A stretch of DNA of 64,000 nt from Channallabes apus. Its lineage: Eukaryota; Chordata; Actinopteri; Siluriformes; Clariidae. The notes beneath the pieces were generated by a model, which was given only the letters and a program-made list of their open reading frames with translations, searched no databases and was not told the origin of the DNA. A program made the translations under genes and the position numbers. The stretch lies in contig CM060131.1 of the NCBI GenBank assembly GCA_030522415.1, positions 6,931,203-6,995,202 on the forward strand. Direction: 5' to 3'. Below are positions 45,904-57,318 of this stretch, piece by piece; within the stretch, counting starts at the first letter, position 1, and every line of letters begins with the position of its first letter.

Positions 45904-48620
45904 TCAACGTTGCATCGTACTATGGTGGTTAAGCAAAGAACTACATAGTTGTACGGGAAACGCACCCCTGATCTGTCTTTCCCATATTCCACCAAAGTGA
46001 GATCCAGAAGGTGGATTGAATATCCACTGTATGTTCCTGTGAGTGAGGAAGCTTTCAATTCGTAACTGATTCCATTGCTGAATAGCCTCGCGCAGTTCAG
46101 TCTCAGCGCCTATTAAGTTTGTTTCATTGTCACTTCTCATAACTGACACCTGACCTCTCCTGCTTATAAAGCGTTGCATGGCGTTCACACAAGAGTCTGT
46201 GTCAAGCGAGTAAACGATTTCAATGTGCACAGCTCTTGTTGTCAGACAAGTGAAAAGTACGCCATATCTTTTAACGTTACTTCTGCCACGTTTGACCTCG
46301 AAGGGTCCAAAATAGTTTACTCCCACGTTAGTAAAGGGTGGATGATCTGGTGTTATTCCATCACTTGGCAGTTCTGACATTTTTTGCTCACATGTTTTAG
46401 CTCTAGACTTTCTGCATATCACACACCTGGAGAGAAACTGTCTGTTAGCAGACAAGTGAGTTAGCAGTCGGAATCCAGTATTTCTGCCGCAATTCTGAAA
46501 GCATGTAATTTCTGCCACTGTGTCCAATCTTGTCATGAACTTCTCTTAATATTAATGTTACAATATGTGAGTCTTTAGGTACAATGACTGCATGTTTAAC
46601 GTGGTCTGGCATTGCGGACTTGCCGAGACGTCCTCCGACTCTCAGCAATCCATCCTGTAGTACTGGGTCCAGTTTGGACAAGCAACTGTTTCTTTTTACA
46701 GATGCCTTTTGTTTTTGCTGTGTGGGAATTCCCTGTTTGAATTCTGCTGCTGCTTTACCCTTTTGCAACGTGAGAATTTCTTCCTTAAAATTTTGTCTTT
46801 GAGTAAATTTAATGATTTCGTTTTCTGCTCTTGTTAGGTCTTGAACTGTTAGAGACTTGTGATTTTCTGTCTTTGGGTTATCTACTTGTGTTTTGACCCT
46901 TTCTGTTTATTGTTTGAGCATGTCTCTGATGCGAAGGATCCAGGCAACGGATCTTTTTAACGTGCCAATCAGAGTGATAGTTAATCAATTTACTCACTGC
47001 GTCTGTGCTTTCTGTAATGCTCACAATATTCGCTGAAGCTGAGAGCTTATTTTTACTGTCTTTTTCTTTCATCGACATGTCATAAATGTTCTCAGGCCAT
47101 TTGCACTCTGCTTCTTTGAGAAAGGAGGGACCATGGATCCAGTTAACATTTTTCATAAACTTTTCACAGGATGCCCCCCTGGATGCAGAATCAGCTGGGT
47201 TTTTTGAGGTATTGACATACCTCCATTGCTGTGACTTTCTTGAGTCTCTTATAATGTGATTCTGTTGGCCACAAAGGTTTTAAAATGAAGTGTTTTATTG
47301 CCAATGTATCTCAAGACAGTTGTACTGTCAGTCCAAAACATAGAGTCCAGCAATTTCAATTCTAGCTGTTCTTTCAACATTTTGTCATTTTTTACAGCGA
47401 CGATTGGCGCAGTCAGTTCCATTAGTGGAATGGTGGTTTGTTTCAGGGGTGCTACACGGGAGTTCCCCATCATGAATGCACAATGTGTAAGTCCATCAGC
47501 ATTTACTAACCTGAGGTATGAGACAACTCCGTATCCCATTTCACTTGCATCCGAGGAGTGGTGGAGTTGTGCTGTAGCTGTAACTCCGAAGTCGGCTGGT
47601 TTTATGCATCTTGCTATGCTGAACTCGGACAGTTGGTGCAGCTCTTGCAGCCAAGTTTTCCATGCCTCTGCAAACTGCTCGAGAATGTCATCATCCCAGG
47701 CTCGTTTTTCTTTACATAACTGCTGCATTAAAATTTTAGACGGCAGTATGACAGGTGATTGAAAGCCTAAAGGGTCGTATATTGAGCTAGTGATTGACAG
47801 GATTCCTTGTCTTGTCACAGGTCGTTCTTTTAAACCAATCTTAAACTTGAACATGTCTGAATCAATGCACCACAGCACCCCCAAAGCTCTCTCAATGGGC
47901 AGTGCATCTTTACTCCAGTCTAAGTCTCTCATTTCTTTGATCATTTCGCTTTCGGGTATGGAAGTCAGTAGGGTACATCGTTGCTTGCCCACTTAGTGAG
48001 GTTGAACCCTCCGCTTGCACAGAGGCTTGTGAGATCATTGTACAGGGTGACTGCTTGATCATAGGTTGCAACGGACTTCAAGCAGTCGTCGACGTAAAAG
48101 TTTTTAAGTACTGTTTTAACTGCCACAGCAGGTGCTTTGCTGCGGTTTTCTTGCGCTGTCTTTCTAAGGGCGAAGTTAGCAACACTAGGAGATGATTTTG
48201 CACCGAACAAGTGAACTACCATCTTATACTCAACTAAATCTTGGTTCACGTCTCCGTTCGGCCACCATAGGAAGCGCCATGATGCCGTATGTACCACACA
48301 TGACCGTCTTGGAGGTTTACGTGATGTGTAGGGACCCTGACTGCATGACCCTTTTTTAGCATGTCATTCATGAAGTTTGTGTACTCCTCGTGAAAGGAGC
48401 TGTGGCTGCTAAGTTTTCATTTAAGGTTTAATACACGTTGCATAGCTGAAATTTGGTTATTTGGCATTTGAATGACTGCCTTTTTTAGTGGAAGGCCGAT
48501 GTGGTAGTGATTATTTATGAACTGCAATGAGTGATTCACGGAGTCTAAAAACTGATAATCTTCCTGTGAGCACTCGGCCTTATCATCACAATTTCGTATA
48601 TCAAGTAGACTCCACTTTTC
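45904..48620 (-). pseudogene. pol: BEL/Pao retrotransposon pol, decayed
   Basis: Minus-strand pieces in pol order from 48620 downwards: RT N-part (L-P-N-N style block near 48470), RT palm with F-Y-V-D-D-C-L-K-S (near 48095), connection/RNase H-like part with L-G-V-L-W-C-I-D-S-D and Y-D-P-L-G-F-Q-S-P-V (47.25-47.99 kb), integrase zinc region with H-D-K-I-G-H-S-G and C-V-I-C (46.4-46.7 kb), and integrase core with N-Y-F-G-P-F, R-S-D-N-E-T-N and N-P-P-S-G-S-H-F-G-G-I-W-E-R (45.9-46.3 kb). These are BEL/Pao signatures. Several stops and frame changes, no LTRs found on either side; the upstream end stops shortly before the ERV-B LTR. Confidence 0.88.
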
Positions 48621-49250
48621 TGCTCGAATTTACATTAATTTTTGAAGCTTCCTTATTGGGTCTTCTTCCTCGAGCGCCGTCTCACGCTCAGACTCAGCTA
48701 TAACTGTGTCATTCTCGCGTCAGACATAGTGAAGCGCAGAGCACTCAAATCCTGTTTCATTTTCAATTTCAACAGTCACTTACCTTCGCGCTTAAACAAC
48801 GGAAAAGCTTTTGACTTTTGTAGATGCAGACATTTTATTTCACTAGTTTTGACGCGTATCTTTAATTTGAAGGTTCACTCACACAACAGAAGTCCGATGA
48901 TCTCTTTATCTCTTGTAGTTTATTTTGTCAGCATCAAAGAATCAACACTTCATACAGTCGTCTTGAGTAAATCCACTGTGGTTACAGACACCAGTTGCTG
49001 TATCTTGCAAATTTCTGACTTTTACAACAACCTATTTGCTGTATCTTACGCATATAACAACACTTTTGTTGTATATATCTGCTTACGGGTAGCTTACGGT
49101 CAAAAGCTTGTGTTTCCATAGCCTTCCGCATCTAAACTGACTTTTCTATCATGCGATAGTCATATAAATACATGTCATAGTGGAATGACATCATAGACCA
49201 ACTTACGATTGTCAAAATGGATGCTTAACTAACAAATTTAAAGCTTATGG
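48621..49250. other. Unassigned stretch between BEL/Pao and ERV-B
   Basis: No recognised gene. A plus-strand frame at 48642-49121 is open but lacks any known motif and overlaps the expected upstream part of the BEL/Pao element. Confidence 0.35.
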
Positions 49251-49255
49251 CTTAT

Positions 49256-49692
49256 GTAATGTAATGGAAAAATCATATTTTAATTATGTATTAATTCTAT
49301 TTGATCCTTGTAGTAAGTGTGTAACGTAGACGTTAGAAGTTTGAACTTGTTTGTCGAAGCTTAGAGACACAAGGCCAAGAACAGAATAGAAACAACCTGA
49401 TTGTAGTTGTCCCTGAATAAATGATAAGGTATAGACATCTGGTCTGGGGCAGATAAAGAGTCATGAGTTTGAATGTAGGAACTTCACGTACGGGGCGTTG
49501 ATTATGTTAACAGAGATGTTTGTGTATAAAATAGGTCAGCTAGAGAAAGAGATCACCCTTTCTCTATGCTGCAACTGTTTGCTGTATGAGACTGGTCCTT
49601 CTGCAGAAGTTTGAAATAAAACCTTTGTTACATTGCTCTTACCCAGTGTATGATTTACTTGTCTTTATATTGTTTTCAGAATTTCCACCACA
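49256..49692 (+). mobile_element. ERV-B 5' LTR
   Basis: Promoter TATAAAATA at 49526, AATAAA at 49615-49620 and end CCACCACA just before a primer-binding region. The left edge (a TG near 49256-49261) is tentative without the 3' LTR for comparison. Confidence 0.6.
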
Positions 49693-49694
49693 AC

Positions 49695-49712
49695 TTGGCG
49701 AGGTCGGCAGTT
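49695..49712 (+). promoter_or_regulatory. Probable primer-binding site of ERV-B
   Basis: Begins TGGCGAGGTCGG three bases after the LTR end, the place where a tRNA 3' end should pair (TGG pairs with CCA). The tRNA was not identified. Confidence 0.5.
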
Positions 49713-50166
49713 CTCCGTGTTTGAGGAGGGCATTGGAGAATCCCGGGAAGGCGCATGTGCACTGATGCCTTGGAGGCTTTTCACTTCATCTCGAACGCCT
49801 AATTGACATCCTAGCATGAGAGGACCGGGGATTCACCATGTCACCTCAACACCGGAGTTAAAAGAACTAAAATAGTGTGGTAAGGTAATTATTTTCCTTT
49901 AAGTTGTAATTGTCAAAGTCAAAGTAAGTTGTAATTGAGTAAGAAGTGCGTTTTCTCACAGTGGCTGGGATAGATTTAAACTTGGATCTATCACACGAGT
50001 CTGGGATTCGTGACGTACCCAAAAATGTGCAAAGGCGGACAAAAGAGAGAGAGATAGGGTACTGGTTTCGCCTCGTTTACGAAAACTTGGCCCCGCAGCA
50101 GACGTGCTCGGTGTGAGGACCTCCGGAGGTAAATCAAGTCAGAGTGCAGGGTTGCAAGGTGCACAC

Positions 50167-50315
50167 GTAAAAGTCAAGAGGACTTTACGGGAAAAAGGAA
50201 AAACAGTCAAGGGGACTGTTGAGGTAAATTAAGGTAGAGTGTAAAGTGCACCGGTAAAAGTCAAGAGGACTTTACGGCAGAGTGCAAGCTGCACCGGTAG
50301 CAGTCAAGGGGACTG
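50167..50315 (+). promoter_or_regulatory. Four tandem stem-loops in the ERV-B leader
   Basis: AAAGTC-AAGAG-GACTTT (50167-50188), AACAGTC-AAGGG-GACTGTT (50202-50220), AAAGTC-AAGAG-GACTTT again (50254-50275) and CAGTC-AAGGG-GACTG (50301-50315). The loops alternate. Position between primer-binding site and gag is where packaging/dimerisation signals lie in retroviruses; that role is inference. Confidence 0.7.
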
Positions 50316-50363
50316 TGAGAGCACTGTGAGTTAGTGGCACGGGTAAATTGACAAGTAAAAATC

Positions 50364-51795
50364 ATGGGTAACAGCAAAACTAAAACTAAAGAAAAGATTC
50401 CATGGGGTTGTGATAAACCTAACATCCAATTTATGTTTAGAAATTATGGCCCTGTGGCTGTGACCCAAGTAGAAATGTGGATAAGGGAGTGTGGCTTTCC
50501 TGAAGCAGGGAGTTTTAGCCGGCTCCAGATAGAATTATTGAAGGCAAGATTGCAACAAAAAGAGATAGATAATTACAATAACAACAAAAATAAATAAATA
50601 AACATTAATTGGGTAGGATTTAATATGTGGAAGGCAGAAGCAGAACTTAGAGAAAAACGCATACAACCTAAAATGCGAGCACAAAACATTGATTCTTTTC
50701 AGTGTGTTTGTTTCTGATCCCGACCTGGACGGCTGCCCCCCTGCGATCCCCAGTTTTTAGACAGATAGCCCCTTCAGCAGATCCAGTAAGACAGCATGGA
50801 CAAGAGACTTCTCGGCAGGCCCAAGGCCCCAGCACAGCAAGCACGGCTCTGTCTGAAATTTTGTCACATACTCGAACCAAGGCTCAGCTGAAAAGAGAAA
50901 AGGTTGATCGACAACCACCACCTAATGACAGCGAGGACGAGAGAGAGGAACTCTTAGGAGTTACAGGAAGTGTTCATCAAGTAATCACTGCTCCAATGAT
51001 GGAAGTAGCAGGGGCGGATGGCACAGCGATGCTTGTTCACCGACCATGGACAATAAAGGATATTGAAAATGCACATGGACAGCTCCCAGACCCGAGAGAG
51101 GTGGGAGGACAGAAATTCAGTGATGAAATGAGCAGATTTTGCTCAGAGTTTCGCCCGACATCTTATGAAATGCGACGACTTTTGGGGAGAAAACTAGGTG
51201 CGGACTTTGCAAAGATTAAGTATTCCTGGCCAACGGACAATGTTTTCGCACGGCGAGCTCAGGCTGATCATGAAGAAAACCAAGCATTTAACAGTTTTGT
51301 GGTGTGCCTTACAGCAGCGTGTAAAGAAGCGTTCCCAGCAAAAATGGATATGACTAAAATATCAATGTGCAAACAACAACCAGGAGAGAGCGTGTCACAA
51401 TATCTCACCCGTCTCACTGAGGTACATGATGCAAACAGCGGGTTGGAGAGGCCTGCAGACATGTCTGTGGCAGCAATTTCACCGTATGAAGCACATTTGA
51501 GGAACAGTGGTGAAAAACACATGCGTTGGATGGGACACTGGAAAACTTAGTCTCATTGAACAACATGCAATACACGCGGAAAAGCTGGTATCACAAGAAA
51601 AAGAAGCGCAACAAGAAGAGAGAAGACCAGAGTCACAATGCACAGCTGGCAGTGTTGCAGATGGTAAGACAAACTGCGGATGTACAGTACAGGAGACGTG
51701 GAAGAGGACGAGGAGGCCGTGGACGTGGTCGTGGGAGAACAAATGGCTGTTATGCATGCGGAAGTGAAAACCATTGGATTAGAGGAATGGATTAG
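50364..51795 (+). pseudogene. gag: ERV-B gag
   Basis: Starts M-G-N-S-K with an N-terminal Gly suited to myristoylation; matrix-like for 77 codons to a stop at 50597. It continues in another frame (about 50702-51550) with a P-rich linker and a capsid-like region: R-P-W-T-I-K-D-I, P-D-P-R-E-V-G-G, F-x-x-E-F-R-P-T, and Q-Q-P-G-E-S-V-S-Q-Y-L in a place like the major homology region. A third frame gives an R-G repeat and a zinc knuckle C-Y-A-C-x4-H whose last Cys is lost (51730-51795). Three frames in one gag show inactivation. Confidence 0.82.
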
Positions 51796-52470
51796 GAGAG
51801 GTGAGGATCAGGGTGGAAATTGACAGAAAAAGGCCGGGGCCGTGGGGAGCAGACCCGAAGGAGAGGGTGAGTCAAAACCTTTAATGCTTTGCAATGAAGA
51901 TTCGCTAGAGCTAACCTCTTCAACTAACCTTTCTGAATTTATTTCACAAACTATATTAAGATTAGAAAATGTGCAAGAACATCTTGGCACTTAAGCAAAG
52001 TATGCTGAAGAGTCATATAAGCAAATGCCTGTGTATATGCTGAATGTTGCAGGAGAAAAGAAACTCTGTGATAAGATCCAGTCAGTTAAGTGAGCCAGTA
52101 AAAACGAGTGGACGGTACCTGAACTCAGTAGGGGCATCTGGTGTCATGGTAAAAGGAAAATTTTATATACCCCTCAAGTGTGAATCTAATAAAGGAGAAA
52201 AATTTAATTTTTCATTCTTGCTTTCTAGTTGTTGTCCTATTAATCTCCCGGGGCGTGATTTAATAAACAAATTGGGATTGAGTTTGATTAGTAGTACCTC
52301 AGGAGGGCTAAAAGTAATGGAGAAAGATGAAGTAGAAATTCAGGGGGTGAAATATGACACCAGGCCATTGATGTACGTGTATGAGTGGATATGGGCTCAA
52401 TCTATTGTGAGTTCAGTGAACCAGACTATCACGAACTAACCGGGATGATCAGAATGAGGATCATGCTATT
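51796..52470 (+). pseudogene. pol: ERV-B protease region
   Basis: After the nucleocapsid, frames with Y-M-L-N-V-A-G-E-K-K and then F-L-L-S-S-C-C-P-I-N-L-P-G-R-D-L-I-N-K-L-G, the C-terminal protease block (about 52225-52280). The D-T-G active site expected just after G-E-K-K is absent, in a spot where the frame changes (about 52065-52085), so a small deletion probably removed it. Ends in M-Y-V-Y-E-W-I and a stop at 52439. Confidence 0.7.
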
Positions 52471-52832
52471 TGTCACGAACAAACCGGCATGATCAGATAG
52501 CTTTAGCAGTTAGCCCTGTAGCGTGAATGGTAAACCCAAACGCGGATAAACACGAGCGGGCAGGATAATCACACGATTTGCTATAAGGACTCTCACACTC
52601 AATGAGCAAAGGAAAGACACAATCTAACCCTAGTCCTATAAACACACACTCAGTCTGAAAAGATAGCCAAGAAAGTGAGTACTCACATATACGGGAACGA
52701 TTCCGAAAAGACCTGGGCATAACTCAATGACAGAGCGATGTGCGGCGCCATCTTGTTTCCTTTTATGCTTTCAGGTTCGCGACCGTCTTACTTCCGGGTC
52801 CCAATGCCGGTCGCGGCTGAGTGTGCATGACA
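52471..52832 (-). mobile_element. Probable solo LTR (Ty3/gypsy-like) inside ERV-B pol
   Basis: On the minus strand a 362-bp segment starting TGTCATGCAC and ending TTCGTGACA, with a GCATAAAAGG TATA-like site. Terminal TGTCA/TGACA inverted repeat. No coding. The flanks do not show a clear 5-bp duplication; a direct repeat (TCACGAAC.AACCGG) links its edge with flanking 52428-52450. Confidence 0.5.
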
Positions 52833-53290
52833 CAGACACTCGTGGAAGCAGCACATGACCGCATTAACCCTACTAACACAAGTTTTATGTCTGAACATGA
52901 TTTGCACTGCACTGCACACATTCATTTTGAAAAGCCTTATAATGAGTATGAGAGTGAATGGTTTTACAGACCTACAAAATACAGACATGCTATTGTTTCA
53001 AGATCTATATTGGGACCAATATAGATGCGCCGTATCTATAGACCTCTCTAGAGTAAGTGTAAGAGCTGGCATGCCATACCCATTTACCATAGAAGGGTCA
53101 CATCCTCATGTGTCATTATCCAAAAATAACAAAAATGATTGGCAAGAATTGGGAACGTGGGTGTTGAATAACCTCAGAATTAATGATTGGGTTCGTGTGG
53201 GAGACACAGAGACTTGTTATAGCAAAACAAATTACACATACAAGGTCGGTCTGAACTGGTTGGTAGAATCTAAGAGAGCTGTAGAGATAA
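52833..53290 (+). pseudogene. ERV-B extra domain: CNPase/2H-phosphoesterase-like
   Basis: Follows the solo LTR and precedes RT. First motif L-H-C-T-A-H-I-H-F (His codon at 52905) in one frame, then a frame change and C-A-V-S-I-D-L-S, then S-H-P-H-V-S-L (His codon at 53107). Motif order and the hydrophobic stretch between them match the domain in ERV-A, including an aromatic-x-W segment just upstream (52375-52395, V-Y-E-W-I). The two retroviruses differ at most positions here but keep the His and Thr/Ser, suggesting a selected catalytic site before decay. Inference from motifs; this copy is broken. Confidence 0.5.
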
Positions 53291-54594
53291 TTCCGGTGTC
53301 AACATTGAATCATGAGAGAGTGAATTGGAGCTTGCCACAGATAGAGATAAGTGACCCAAGGCTAAAAACAGTGCCAGAGAGTCTTTGGGCAAAGGAAAAA
53401 CATGATGTGGGACTCGTATGTGATGTTGAACCAGTAATAATTACACGGAAGTCAGATTATAGGCCTTGTAAGACACAGTATCCATTGAAAACTGAGGCGA
53501 TAAAAGGCATTACTCCCGTGTTTAATTCTTTATTAAAGGCTGGAGTGATAATTCCATGTGAACAGTTAGAACCAGTTAGAACACCAATCTTTCCAGTGAA
53601 AAAAGCAAAAATTCCAGGTGAACCTGAAGATTGGAGATTTGTGCAGGACCTTCAAGCAATAAATGATGCAATAATACCAAGAACTCCAAGTATCCCGAAT
53701 CCATACACTATCCTAGCACAAATCCCACCGGGCAGTCGGTGGTTTTCAGTTGTAGATTTGGCCAATGCATTTTTTAGCGTTCCTATTCACCCTGACAGCC
53801 AGTACTGGTTTGCATTTTCATTTAAGGGGAAATCATATACTTTCACGAGATTATGTCACAAGGCATGTCTATCTAAATTATAGTTTGTACAACAGCAGGT
53901 AAAATTCTTGGGGCATCTGATATCAGAACAAGGTAAAACTTTAGGTCCAAGCAGAGTAAAAGCAATTCAAGAAATGCCAAAACCAAAAAAAAAGCAACTT
54001 ATGTCATTTTTGGGCATGTGTTCATATTGCAGAACATTCATTCCTAACTATGCAATCCTCGAGGCTCCCTTGAGTGAGATAGCTCATGGGAAGGGTCTAC
54101 AGGCCCACAGTGCACTTAGTTGGACTCAAGAGGCAGAAAAGGCATTCACTAATTTGAAATTGGCACTACAAACCACACCTACTTTGGGGATCCCCAATCC
54201 AAATAAACCTTTTGTGCAGACAGTGGATCAAAAGCGAGGTTGTATGACATCTGTGCTATTGCAAGACCATGGGAGTAAACTCAGGCCGGTGGCCTATTTT
54301 TCAGCAAAACTAGATCCTGTAGCAGCAGGGTTACCAATGTGTTTAAGAGCCATTGCAGCTGCTGAAAAAGCTGTAACAGCTTTTAGGGACATAGTAGGGT
54401 ACAGTGATTTAACTTTATTGGTTCTACATGCAGTTTCACTACTTCTCCTCGAACATAAAAAGGCACACATGTCAATAGCACGATGGTTGAGGTATAACAC
54501 AATTTTATTAGAGATTGTTACAGTAAAAAGATGCACTGTGTTTAATCCTGCTACTTTTCTTCCTACAGAAGGCGATGGTGAACCACATGACTGA
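53291..54594 (+). pseudogene. pol: ERV-B reverse transcriptase and connection, catalytic box deleted
   Basis: RT blocks present: Q-Y-P-L-K-T-E-A-I-K-G-I, T-P-I-F-P-V-K-K, W-R-F-V-Q-D-L-Q-A-I-N, I-P-N-P-Y-T-I-L, F-S-V-V-D-L-A-N-A-F-F-S-V-P, Y-T-F-T-R-L. Directly after this the sequence jumps to L-S-K-L and, past a TAG (53881-53883), V-K-F-L-G-H-L-I-S. The region holding the YxDD box is missing while the frame is kept. The connection domain then runs to 54594. Confidence 0.88.
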
Positions 54595-55226
54595 GTAGCT
54601 GTAACTAATGAAATTTGCAGCCCAAGACCTGATTTACAAGATATTCCTTTGCAGAATGCAGAAATGGAAGTGTTTGTAGATGGATCAGCATTCAGGAACA
54701 AACAAACAGGCCAAAATTGCGTAGGGTATGCCGTGGTAACTGCATATGGTATATTAAAATCAGAGCCACTTCCTAAACATCTATCTGCACAAGCAGCAGA
54801 GCTCATTGCTTTAACAGAGGCATGTAAACTTGCTGAGGGTAAAACAGTCACTATATATACTGACAGTCAGTTCGCTTTTTGGGTAACTCACGATTTTGCA
54901 ACACTGTGGAAGGACAGGGGGTTTCTTACATCATCAGGGAAGCCCATAGCGCATCACGGCCTGATTTCTGACCTCCTGAAGGCAATCCTTTTACCTAAAT
55001 CGATTGCTGTTTGTAAATGCGCAGCTCACACAAAGAAAAATTATCCAATTTCACAGGGAAACTCAAGAGCAGATGCAGCGGCAAAGACAGCGGCATCGAG
55101 ACCACCTAATGACAATGTTAAGATGTGCATGACTAAATTTTCTGTTCCGACAGCTGATTTACAGGATTTGCAGACACAAGCTACCCCAGCAGAAAAGCAA
55201 GACTGGCCAAACCTGGGGGAAAAGTG
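54595..55226 (+). pseudogene. pol: ERV-B RNase H
   Basis: Intact-looking domain with all expected acidic residues: F-V-D-G-S-A, A-E-L-I-A-L-T-E, Y-T-D-S-Q-F and a late G-N-S-R-A-D. A TGA at 54592-54594 separates it from the connection in this copy. Ends with a W-P-N-L-G-E-K region and a stop overlapping the integrase frame. Confidence 0.88.
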
Positions 55227-56322
55227 AGGAATGGGGTATGGTACGGCCCCAATAACAAACCTTGTTTACCAAAAGCTTTATTTCCTCATTATGCAAAATT
55301 GACACATGGTAAGGACCATGTTTCAAAAGGGGGAATGGCTGATAGCATATCTCTGTGTTGGTATACTAGAGGCTTTACAAATTACTGCCAAAAATACTGT
55401 GAAAAATGTGTAATTTGTGCGACTAATAACATAGGGAGAGGAATTAAGGTCAGTCAAAGCGCACACCCACAACCACAAAGGCCTTTTGAACATATACAAA
55501 TGGATTTCATAGAGCTAACACCAAGTGAAGGAAAAAAATATTGTTTGGTATTAGTTGATATGTTTTCTAAATGGGTGGAAGCTTTCCCTACATCCAAACA
55601 AGATGCTAGTGCAGTAGCAAAAGCATTGCTATCTGAGATTATCCCACGCTGGGGAATCCCTGAAAAAATAATTAGCGACAATGGCATGCCCTTTGTAAAC
55701 CAGGCTCTCCACCAAGTAGGAGAACGTCTGGGAATAGATTTAAGACAAACATTGTGCATACCACCCAGCTAGTGGGGGTGCAGTAGAAAGAGAAAATGCC
55801 ACATTAAAGAACAAACTTGCAAAATGCTGTGATGAAACGGGAATATCATGGACCAAAGCACTTCCCATAGTACTAATGTACATGAGAACTAGAGTAAGGG
55901 GGAGAGCAAATTTAAGCCCTTTTGAGATTTTGTTTGGCAGACCACCCAATACTGGAATTGGACCAAAACCCATCGCTAGAAATCTAACAGGTCATTGTGC
56001 AGATGAAATGTCGTGTTATTGTGCAAAACTCTCTGCTGTTTTATCTCAAGTACAGGCCCAAGTGAAAGAGGCCTTGCCACAACCAGCAGAGGGAATCCTG
56101 CATAACCTGAATCCAGGGGACTGGGTAGTGGTCAAAGACTTCAGGAGAAAGAGTTGGAGGGCTAGAATGTGGCTGGGACCGTTCCAGGTGCTCCTTGTGA
56201 CGCAGACAGCAGTTAAGGTAGCGGAAAGAGCAACATGGATACACGCCAGCCACTGTAAGCGCGTCCCAGAACCAGAGAATCTGAAGAGAGAGCACGTAGA
56301 GGTCAACAAGGGTGAACAGTGA
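55224..56322 (+). pseudogene. pol: ERV-B integrase
   Basis: HHCC zinc region (H-Y-A-K-L-T-H..., C-E-K-C-V-I-C), core Asp residues in Q-M-D-F-I-E-L and S-D-N-G-M-P-F; then a frame change near 55760-55772 (I-P-P-S stop), after which the catalytic Glu appears in A-V-E-R-E-N. The C-terminal domain has G-D-W-V-V-V-K-D, W-L-G-P-F-Q-V (GPF motif) and W-I-H-A-S-H-C-K-R-V. All three catalytic acids remain; one frameshift breaks it. Confidence 0.9.
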
Positions 56323-56681
56323 AGTGCTAGTAACCTCTCCTGTAAACCCCAACAGACCTTCATCTGCACGCAAAGTGCATGGGTCAGAAGAACCAACTAG
56401 AGTGACAGGAACAACACGGAATCACAACTCTCCACTCAAGTTCATCACAAGAACAAGTATACAGTTACATCTGTAGCCAACACGTGAGAAAATTGTAGGG
56501 TATCAAGGTGAATTTAAGTAGTAGCATATGGGAACTTTAAGAGTAACCTAAGGTTAAGAGTATATTGTAACTAATGACAGGATAGAAGACTGATTTAAGG
56601 GGTAAAAAAATATCAGTGACTGAGAGTATTCACATTACAGACATTGAATTGACTGGACGGTAAGAAAAAATAAAAATAAAA

Positions 56682-57318
56682 ATGAGAAATCAATTCCAAC
56701 AACACCCCAAAGTAATCTGGGTGGCCTTAGGAATAATAATAGTTATGCTTATCCTGATATGCTTTACTGGAACACTGAGAGAAACGGACATGGTAAAGTC
56801 TATTTAACAAACCCAAGCCACATGCATTTAACTAGAATAAAGAGAAGAGACAGCATGATAAAAAGGCATAACGCTAATCTCAATAGATGTGTTGGGAATT
56901 GGGGATGTGCTCTATCATTAGACATTGCTGATAATATGACAGATATACACAATGGCTCGTGCTGGATATGCCATGCCATGTCCTCGAACTGGGTAGCATT
57001 GCCCCTTAATAATGTCACAGCAGCAGAAGCAAATGCAGACAACTCGTCTTGTATCATACCGATAACCACCATGGCCATCTTACAGATATCTGCATACTAC
57101 AAACAAATAGGGAGGCCAAACTCAGCAGTCCCTGGGTGTAATTATTCCAATAACCTATGTTTTGATGTGCCAGGGAGCTATTGCTCCCCATTGCCTGTTA
57201 AGAAATATATAGACAATTCTACTTATATGGTCCCATGGCAAAAAGGAGACATTTGTGTTGTGCAAGATCAAAGGGAAAATGGGGAACCTGACTTAGGATG
57301 GTCTGAGTACACCACTTA
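56682..57318 (+). pseudogene. env: ERV-B env, leader and start of surface subunit
   Basis: ATG at 56682 with a hydrophobic leader (V-I-W-V-A-L-G-I-I-I-V-M-L-I-L), a stop after about 40 codons, and the surface subunit in the next frame from about 56760. It has C-W-I-C (CXXC, the gamma-type motif involved in subunit linkage), several Cys and N-glycosylation sites (N-M-T, N-G-S, N-V-T, N-S-T). The frame is cut at 57319 by the family-T element. Confidence 0.85.

Larger units (their letters stand above)
49256..57318 (+). mobile_element. ERV-B: defective endogenous retrovirus (3' end cut by family-T copy 2)
   Basis: 5' LTR, primer-binding region, leader with stem-loops, gag, protease, an H-x-[ST] domain, RT, RNase H, integrase and the start of env in order. 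It is related in layout to ERV-A but clearly divergent in sequence. Defects include several frameshifts, loss of the protease D-T-G, a solo LTR inside pol, loss of the RT catalytic box, a frame change in integrase and the TIR element in env. The rest of env and the 3' LTR, if present, lie beyond the window. Confidence 0.88.

Noticed and set aside
48642..49121. 159-codon plus-strand frame
   Set aside because: No motif, AT-rich, antisense to the expected upstream part of BEL/Pao.
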